64,000 bases of DNA from contig NZ_CP022685.1 of the NCBI RefSeq assembly GCF_002556545.1, forward strand, positions 1,240,001-1,304,000, read 5' to 3'. This stretch comes from Streptomyces formicae (GTDB lineage: Bacteria > Actinomycetota > Actinomycetes > Streptomycetales > Streptomycetaceae). Shown piece after piece: positions 58,551 through 64,000 of the stretch. Every line of letters begins with the position of its first letter. The first letter of the stretch is position 1. The notes beneath the pieces were generated by a model. That model worked only from the letters and a program-made list of their open reading frames with translations, was not told the origin of the DNA and did no database searches. A program made the position numbers and the translations under genes.

Positions 58551-58698
58551 GATGGAGACTCCTACTCCCTTTGCTGGTTCCTCTACTGGCTCGTACTGGT
58601 TCGGACAGGAGCTGGTGGGCGGGGGCCCGCACGTGGTCGGGGGCCGGTGCGGACACCGGCCCCCGATCTCTGGCCCCTGACCCCTGACAGGGGGCGTC

Positions 58699-60210
58699 TC
58701 ACCTTTCGGGTACGACCCTTTCGGGTACGACCCAGCGCGCTCCGTCGGCCGTGGGCACCAGGCCGCCCGGGAACATCGGGGCGGTGTCGCCGAGCGCTTC
58801 ACCGAACAGCGCCTGCGCCTGGGTCCGGGAGCCTTCGCGCATCACTTCCGAGACGATCGACGACTGGAACAGCGGCGTCGCGTCGTCCTCGGAATCGGCC
58901 GCGCCGACCGCGGCCGCGGAGCGCGCGAGCTCCTCCGACGCGGCGGCCACCTTCCCCCGCACCGATCCGGCGCCGAGGACTGAGCTCTCGCCGGAGGCGA
59001 CACCTCCGACGAGCCCGACGAACGACTCGAGTTCGGAGTCGGCGCACCGGGTCACCTTCTTGGCCTGCCAGTAGTACGACGCGTCGTCCGCGTTCATGTC
59101 GTAGAACGACATGAGGAACTCGTAGAAGAGCCCGTACTCGCGCCGGTAGCGGGCCTCGTACTCCTGGAAGGCGCGCTCTTCGTCGACGAGGCCGTCAAGG
59201 ACGGTGTTGATCGACCGGGCTGCCAGCATCGCGCTGTACGTGGCGAGGTGGACGCCCGAGGAGAAGACCGGGTCGACGAAGCACGCGGCGTCGCCGACGA
59301 GCACCATGCCCTCGCGCCAGAAACGGGTGTTGAGGTACGAGTAGTCCTTGCGGACGCGCACCTGGTCGTACGGTCCCTCGGTCGCCGGAGTCGCGTTCTT
59401 CAGCAGGTCGCGGATCGGTTCGCACTTGTCGACGAGCCGGGTCAACGCCTGCCGGGGGTCGCCCTGGACCTCCGCGGCCGCGTCGCGGTTCACCACCGCT
59501 CCCACGCTGGTGAGTTGGTCGCTGAGCGGGATGTACCAGAACCAGCCCTCGTCGAACGCGGCACAGAAGATGTTGCCCGCGCTCGGTTCGGGCAGCCGGT
59601 CGCCACCGGTGAAGTAGCCGAAGAGGGCGATGTTCTGGAAGAAGTCCGAGTAGGTGCGCGAACCGCCGACACCCTGGTGGATGCGGCTCTTGTTGCCGGA
59701 CGCGTCGACGACGAAGGCGGAGCGCACCACACGGCGCGTGCCGTCCCTCTCCGTGTACACCAGGCCCTCGACGCGCTGTCCCCCGTCGATGACCTCGACG
59801 GCCGAGCAGCCTTCCCGGACCTCGACGCCCTTCCTGCGGGCGTTGTTGAGGAGGATCTCGTCGAACTTCATCCGCTCGACCTGGTACGCGTGGGACGTGG
59901 GTCCCGCGATGCGCGGAGAGACGGCGAACGAGAAGGACCACGGCTCCGGGTTCGCGCCCCAGCGGAAGGTGCCGCCGTGCTTCCGCATGAACCCGGCGTC
60001 GGCTATCTCCTCGGAGACTCCAAGGAGCGCGCAGATCCCGTGGATCGTCGAGGGCAGCAGGGACTCGCCGATCTGATAGCGGGGGAACGTCTCCTTGTCG
60101 ATGAGCAGGACGCGGTGTCCCTGGTTCGCGACCAGTGTGGCGACCGTGGATCCCGCGGGCCCACCGCCCACCACCACGACGTCGAAGGTCTCGTGCTCCG
60201 GTGAGGTCAT
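58699..60210 (-). CDS. FAD-dependent phenol/pyrrole-type halogenase
   Basis: 503 residues from ATG 60210, which overlaps the NRPS stop as TGATG. FAD motif GGGPAG (15-20), the halogenase WxWxIP motif as W223-FW-Y-I-P228, and K77 in FMRKHGGTFRWG, the place of the lysine thought to guide HOCl in carrier-dependent halogenases. The C-terminal region (KKVTRCADSELESFVGL onward) is typical of enzymes such as CndH, SgcC3 or glycopeptide halogenases acting on aryl groups bound to a carrier. The tight coupling suggests that it chlorinates the residue held on this NRPS. The end carries a VPER-VVPER duplication. A flavin reductase is not seen in the window. Confidence 0.88.
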   Translation of the reverse strand: MTSPEHETFDVVVVGGGPAGSTVATLVANQGHRVLLIDKETFPRYQIGESLLPSTIHGICALLGVSEEIADAGFMRKHGGTFRWGANPEPWSFSFAVSPRIAGPTSHAYQVERMKFDEILLNNARRKGVEVREGCSAVEVIDGGQRVEGLVYTERDGTRRVVRSAFVVDASGNKSRIHQGVGGSRTYSDFFQNIALFGYFTGGDRLPEPSAGNIFCAAFDEGWFWYIPLSDQLTSVGAVVNRDAAAEVQGDPRQALTRLVDKCEPIRDLLKNATPATEGPYDQVRVRKDYSYLNTRFWREGMVLVGDAACFVDPVFSSGVHLATYSAMLAARSINTVLDGLVDEERAFQEYEARYRREYGLFYEFLMSFYDMNADDASYYWQAKKVTRCADSELESFVGLVGGVASGESSVLGAGSVRGKVAAASEELARSAAAVGAADSEDDATPLFQSSIVSEVMREGSRTQAQALFGEALGDTAPMFPGGLVPTADGARWVVPERVVPER

Positions 60211-62840
60211 CAGGATGCTCCAGACATGGATGGGGTGTGGGAGTCGGAGGGGTGCGCGGTGTGTTCCCGGATGACCTCCGCGATCCGCCGCAGCGGCAGC
60301 GGACGCAGCATGTCCTTGTGCAGACAGTCCACGCGGTGGTGGTCGATGCCTTGCCGCGCGTGCGGCAGCCAGGACCGGAACCGGGCCGCCGCGCCGTCGT
60401 CCGGCCAGCTCTGCGCGGCGGTGAAGAACAGCATCCGGCCGTCGAAGGCGCGGGGCGTGTGCTCGCGTACGAGCCGTTGGTTGTTGCCGAAGACCCGTAG
60501 CAGCGCCCCGGGGTCGTTCCCGCCCAGTACGCCGCCGCTGTCGGCTTCGCGCAGGAGCCCGGCGAAGGCCTCGGGCGAGACGTCCCCGTCCGGCAGGTCG
60601 CCGACGTCGACGCCCAGATCGGCCAACAGGCTCCGGACGATCTCCTGTTCGTCCCCCGCGTACGGCCCCCGGTCCTGCGGCGGGTAGCCGTCCAGCAGGG
60701 CGAGGAACTCGACCTCCGCGCCGAGCTCTTGCAGCTGGACGGCCATCTCCTGGGCCACGACGGCGCCGAAGGACCAGCCGAGCAGACGGTAGGGGCCGAC
60801 GGGCCTCGCGGCGCGCAGCAGGCGCACGTAGTCGGCGGCCATGTCCCGGACGCTGGTCGGCAGCGCGACCGGGTCGGACGTCCCGCGCGCCTGGAATCCG
60901 TAGATCGGCTGGTCCACTCCCAGGTGGCGGGAGAGGGCGAAGTAGCACCAGCTGAGACCGAAGCCCGGATGCACGCAGAACAGCGGGGCACGCGTTCCGC
61001 CCGGACGGATGGGCAGGAGGGTGCCGGGGCTCTCGCGGCCTCCGTCGTCGGCGTGCGCGTCGACGCGCCGGGCGAGGCCGTCGGCCGTGGGCCCGGCGAA
61101 CATCGCGGACAGTTCGAGGTCGAGGCCGAACACCGCACGGATGCGGGTGAGGAGTTGGATGGCGAGGAGGGACGTGCCGCCGAGATCGAAGAAGTCCTCG
61201 TGCGCACCCACGTTCTCCAGGCCGAGCACTTGGGCAACGAGTTCACTGATCAGACGGCCGGTGGGAGAGACGGAAGCGTCCGCGTCGGTGGACCGGGCGC
61301 GGGCCTCGGGCAGCCGCCCGCGATCGATCTTGCCATTGGGCGTCAGGGGCAGCCGGTCGATGGGGACGACGTCCGCGGGAATCATGTAGTCGGGCAGCGA
61401 AGTCGCCAGATGCGCACGTACGGCGCCCGGGGGCAGCGCGGCGCCGCCCGGGGTGACCACGTAGGCGACGAGGCGCTTGTCGCCGGATCCGTCGAGGGCC
61501 ACGACGACGCAGTCCGTAACATCGGGGTGGGACGCCAGAGCGGCTTCGATCTCACCGAGTTCGACCCGGAAGCCGCGTACTTTCACCTGGTCGTCGGCGC
61601 GCCCGGCGAACACGATCCGGCCGTCCGCCTCCCGGCGCGCCAGGTCGCCCGTGCGGTACATCCGGGTGCCCGGCGGACCGAACGGGTCCTGCACGAACGC
61701 CGCGGCCGTTTCGACGGGGCGGCCCGCATAACCGCGTGCCACGCCCGCCCCGGAGACGCACAGCTCGCCCGTCCCGCCGTCGGGCACCGGCCGCAGACCG
61801 GCATCCAGTACGTGGACTTCCGTACCGTCCAAGGGCCGCCCCAGGGGTACGACTTCCCCGATGTCGGCGGGCGAGCGTATCTCGTGCTGCAGGGCGCACA
61901 GGGTGACCTCGGTGGGCCCGTAAAGGACCCGCACCGTGATGCCGGGACACGCTTCGAGTACGCGGCGGACGGCATCGGCGGCGACGACATCGCCCCCGGT
62001 CAGCACCTCCTTGACGCCCTTCAGACAGGAAGGCGCCTCCTCCGCGATCACGCGGAAGAGGCCCGCGGTCAGATGGACGGCGTCGGCACCGGACTCCGTG
62101 ATCAGCTGAGGCAGGCGCCCGCCGTCCGCCTCTCCGCCGGGCGGCAGGACGATCTCGCCCCCCGACAGCAGGGGCACCCACACCTCGTAGGTGGAGATGT
62201 CGAAGGCGTAGGGCGCGTGGAACAGGACCTTGCGGTGGGCGTCACCGTGCCAGCACGTGTCGAGCGCCAGGTCGAGGACGTTCCGGTGGGTCGCCTCGAT
62301 GCCCTTGGGCTCGCCGGTCGAGCCGCTCGTGTACATCACGTACGCCAACTGCTCCCCGGTGAGTGGCGTATCGGGAGTGCCTGCGGGTGCGGACCGCCAG
62401 TCGTCCGACTCCACGTCGAGGACGTACAGGCTGTCGGAGGCGAGGAACCCCCGGTAGCGGGAGTCCACGAGCAGACGGCCGGCCCCGCTCTCGGAGAGCA
62501 CCTTGAGCATGCGGTCGACCGGGTAGCCGGGGTGCAACGGCACGTACGCGCAACCGGCCTTGAGGATCGCGAGGAGAGAGGCCACGAGGAGGGGCGTGTG
62601 CCCCTGGAGCACGGCGACCGGCGTCTCGTTGCCGACCCCGGTGCGCAGCAGCGTCCGCGCGAGACGGTCCGAAAGGTCGTCCAACTCCTGGTAGGTGAGG
62701 GTGACTTCGGGGGAGCGGACCGCGACGGCGTGCGGCGTGCGCGCGACCTGGGCGCGGAACGCCTCGGGGAGGGAATCGGGTAGGGAACCAGATAGGGACT
62801 CGGGCAGGGAGGGGACAGGGTCTGGGGGCAGCGTGGGCAT
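60210..62840 (-). CDS. One-module NRPS: A-PCP-TE, 4-hydroxyphenylglycine-like code
   Basis: 876 residues from ATG 62840. Adenylation domain (about 20-515) with YTSGSTGEPKG (170-180), FDISTYE, YGPTEVT, YRTGDL and NGKIDR; PCP with DLGGTSLL (Ser557); type I thioesterase with GWSFG (Ser689). No condensation domain. Aligning to GrsA, the specificity residues are D214, I215, Y218, H256, L280, G282, L306, L314, C315, K504, which reads DIYHLGLLCK, close to or equal to published 4-hydroxyphenylglycine codes. It should activate Hpg (or a close aryl amino acid), hold it for the coupled halogenase and release it through TE. No MbtH-like gene or Hpg synthesis genes are in the window; they may lie beyond 64 kb. 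Confidence 0.88.
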   Translation of the reverse strand: MPTLPPDPVPSLPESLSGSLPDSLPEAFRAQVARTPHAVAVRSPEVTLTYQELDDLSDRLARTLLRTGVGNETPVAVLQGHTPLLVASLLAILKAGCAYVPLHPGYPVDRMLKVLSESGAGRLLVDSRYRGFLASDSLYVLDVESDDWRSAPAGTPDTPLTGEQLAYVMYTSGSTGEPKGIEATHRNVLDLALDTCWHGDAHRKVLFHAPYAFDISTYEVWVPLLSGGEIVLPPGGEADGGRLPQLITESGADAVHLTAGLFRVIAEEAPSCLKGVKEVLTGGDVVAADAVRRVLEACPGITVRVLYGPTEVTLCALQHEIRSPADIGEVVPLGRPLDGTEVHVLDAGLRPVPDGGTGELCVSGAGVARGYAGRPVETAAAFVQDPFGPPGTRMYRTGDLARREADGRIVFAGRADDQVKVRGFRVELGEIEAALASHPDVTDCVVVALDGSGDKRLVAYVVTPGGAALPPGAVRAHLATSLPDYMIPADVVPIDRLPLTPNGKIDRGRLPEARARSTDADASVSPTGRLISELVAQVLGLENVGAHEDFFDLGGTSLLAIQLLTRIRAVFGLDLELSAMFAGPTADGLARRVDAHADDGGRESPGTLLPIRPGGTRAPLFCVHPGFGLSWCYFALSRHLGVDQPIYGFQARGTSDPVALPTSVRDMAADYVRLLRAARPVGPYRLLGWSFGAVVAQEMAVQLQELGAEVEFLALLDGYPPQDRGPYAGDEQEIVRSLLADLGVDVGDLPDGDVSPEAFAGLLREADSGGVLGGNDPGALLRVFGNNQRLVREHTPRAFDGRMLFFTAAQSWPDDGAAARFRSWLPHARQGIDHHRVDCLHKDMLRPLPLRRIAEVIREHTAHPSDSHTPSMSGAS

Positions 62841-62888
62841 GACGGCCCGACTCCGTTCTCTGCGATCTCTTCGTTCTCGTCGTGTGCG

Positions 62889-64000
62889 TCAGTGGCTCAG
62901 CTCGGCCAGTTCCTGAAGGTCCCGCGCCGTCGAGGCGCCGAGCTGGAGCGCGACGTCCTTGGCCTGGTGTGCGGCGATGTAGAGGAGCGTCGCGAAGAAA
63001 AGGACCCGGACGTGGGTGGCGGCGCCGACGACCCAGATGTTCTCGGGCGGCGCTTGCGCGGACGTGCGGATACGCAGGTCCGCGCCGAGCCGGTCGACCG
63101 GGAGGGCGTGGCGCGGGGCGTGCTCCAGGTGGATGCTGTCGTCCGTGGTGTCGTGCCAGAGCACGGGCGGTTCGTAACCGCACGCGCTGACGACACGGTC
63201 GACCGTGCTCACGTCTCCGTCGGGCCACTCCACCGACCACACAGGGCCGCGACGTCGCACGCGCACCGGGTAGTCCCGCGCCAGGCGCAGCGCTCCGCGA
63301 TCGATGTGTCCGAGCAGCTTTCGGGCGTTGGGCAGGATCAAGGCCGTGGCGTATCTGCGGCCGACGGTGTGGAATGCCTTCAGGACCTTCGCCCGCGCCG
63401 GAGGCGGCAGGGTGGGTATCCATGCGGCGAGTTCCGCGCTCACGCCGACGGCGACGTCCTGCCACGCACAGGCCCCGCTCTCGGCAAGGGCTGTCTCCGC
63501 CCTGAGCCGCTGGACGGGATCAGTCGCGCCCGTCATCTGTTCGCGCAGCGGGCGGGCGTCGCACTGGCGGACCGACTCGACCATGATCCTGGTGAGCTTC
63601 CGCACCAGGCGGGGGTCCGCCGAATCGAGGGACGCGATGCCCTGGGACGCGGTGACCGATGCGGGCAGCAGCGGCGTCGCCGTACGGACCGCGGGCAGTT
63701 GGCCGGAGGGCGAGGCCATGGTGACGCGGCTGCCGTCCCCGCACAGCAGCAGGGCGGCGTCGACGGCGGACTGACGGGACCCGAGGACGAGGACCCGGGA
63801 CCCCGGCGGCACACGGCGCGCGAGGCGGTCGGCGGGGAACGGGCTCGCCAGGAAGGTCGGATCGTCCTGATGAGCGCGCATGAGCTCGGGGATGCGCGGC
63901 TTCTCGAGTCCCGCGGCGACCACCACGTCAGAGGCCCGCACCTCGGTGCCGTCGCTCAACGCCACGCGGTATCCGCCCGTGCGCTTGCCGATGCTCCGCG
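62889..64000 (-). CDS. FAD/NAD(P)-dependent monooxygenase-like oxidoreductase, partial
   Basis: The frame is open to the window edge, so the N-terminal FAD motif is missing; at least 370 residues are seen. A second Rossmann motif SRVLVLGSRQSAVDAALLL binds NAD(P)H, and RVVSACGYEPPVLW and ENIWVVGAATH-VRVLFFATLLY follow, as in N-hydroxylating or Baeyer-Villiger-like flavoproteins (IucD/PvdA and FMO relatives). It lies 48 bp upstream of the NRPS in the same direction. It may oxidise the amino group or aryl ring of the NRPS-bound amino acid, or a later intermediate. The apparent GTG at 63965 is internal. Confidence 0.7.
   Translation of the reverse strand, partial: RSIGKRTGGYRVALSDGTEVRASDVVVAAGLEKPRIPELMRAHQDDPTFLASPFPADRLARRVPPGSRVLVLGSRQSAVDAALLLCGDGSRVTMASPSGQLPAVRTATPLLPASVTASQGIASLDSADPRLVRKLTRIMVESVRQCDARPLREQMTGATDPVQRLRAETALAESGACAWQDVAVGVSAELAAWIPTLPPPARAKVLKAFHTVGRRYATALILPNARKLLGHIDRGALRLARDYPVRVRRRGPVWSVEWPDGDVSTVDRVVSACGYEPPVLWHDTTDDSIHLEHAPRHALPVDRLGADLRIRTSAQAPPENIWVVGAATHVRVLFFATLLYIAAHQAKDVALQLGASTARDLQELAELSH

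Noticed and set aside
58699..62840. Enediyne-type beta-tyrosine unit
   Set aside because: A domain code reads Hpg-like, no enediyne polyketide synthase or condensation enzyme is present, and the lyase sits in another operon. Kept only as an analogy.
1..64000. CRISPR arrays, tRNA genes, insertion sequences, phage genes or attachment sites
   Set aside because: No regularly spaced repeats, no CCA-type cloverleaf and no transposase or integrase motifs were found on either strand.

Overview
The window is high-GC DNA with the codon bias, GTG/TTG starts, many leaderless-looking genes and gene families typical of Streptomyces (a third EF-Tu, chitinase with paired 12-bp promoter repeats, Q/P-rich membrane-anchored paralogues, ornithine-lipid acyltransferases). 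No rRNA, tRNA, CRISPR array, transposase or integrase was recognised. It reads as a chromosomal stretch of ordinary accessory genes followed by a biosynthetic gene cluster that runs off the right edge.

Left part (1-45 kb). The tail of a HAD phosphatase is followed by small exported proteins, an ArsR regulator and a 1270-residue HTH-NTPase-membrane-WD40 (nSTAND) protein. Next come asparaginase with a divergent Lrp regulator, a GH18 chitinase, an SDR/DUF2867 protein and a large one-pass membrane protein. Further on are an OlsB/OlsA-like pair, a MaoC / CoA-transferase / acyl-CoA dehydrogenase catabolic set, YbaK with a cupin regulator, two left-handed beta-helix proteins, a DedA protein, a translationally coupled GH3 glucosidase and carboxylesterase, and three tandem paralogues of a membrane-anchored protein that share an identical promoter-to-start geometry. 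The stretch ends with transporters, regulators, a serine hydrolase, EF-Tu3 with a possible leader peptide and hairpin, an AlkD-like protein, a TVP38 protein, thiolase with HxlR, UppP, and a DHA2 exporter with its XRE regulator. A 19-bp perfect hairpin terminator (45126-45165) closes this part.

Right part (45.4-64 kb): the cluster. A rightward operon of eleven genes encodes a type I DAHP synthase, a LuxC-like acyl reductase, a PaaK-type ligase, a protein built of prenyltransferase/cyclase-type alpha-alpha repeats, a MIF-like tautomerase with a TTG start, an acyl carrier protein, an N-terminally short AMP ligase, an SDR, a C-terminally short PaaK/LuxE/EhpF-type ligase, an MIO aromatic amino-acid lyase and a secreted allene-oxide-cyclase-barrel protein. 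The inferred logic is: more shikimate flux, aromatic amino acid, deamination to a cinnamic-type acid, adenylation and ACP loading, and reduction to an aldehyde or alcohol. This resembles a bacterial monolignol-like route without polyketide synthase genes.

Facing it is a leftward set: an FAD oxidoreductase (cut by the window edge), a one-module NRPS (A-PCP-TE) whose specificity residues read D-I-Y-H-L-G-L-L-C-K (4-hydroxyphenylglycine-like), a flavin-dependent phenol/pyrrole-type halogenase coupled to it by TGATG, and a CPA2 cation/proton antiporter. The two arms converge on a perfect 30-bp-arm inverted repeat. A chlorinated aryl product combining both arms is possible but is inference. I do not recognise this gene combination as a known pathway.
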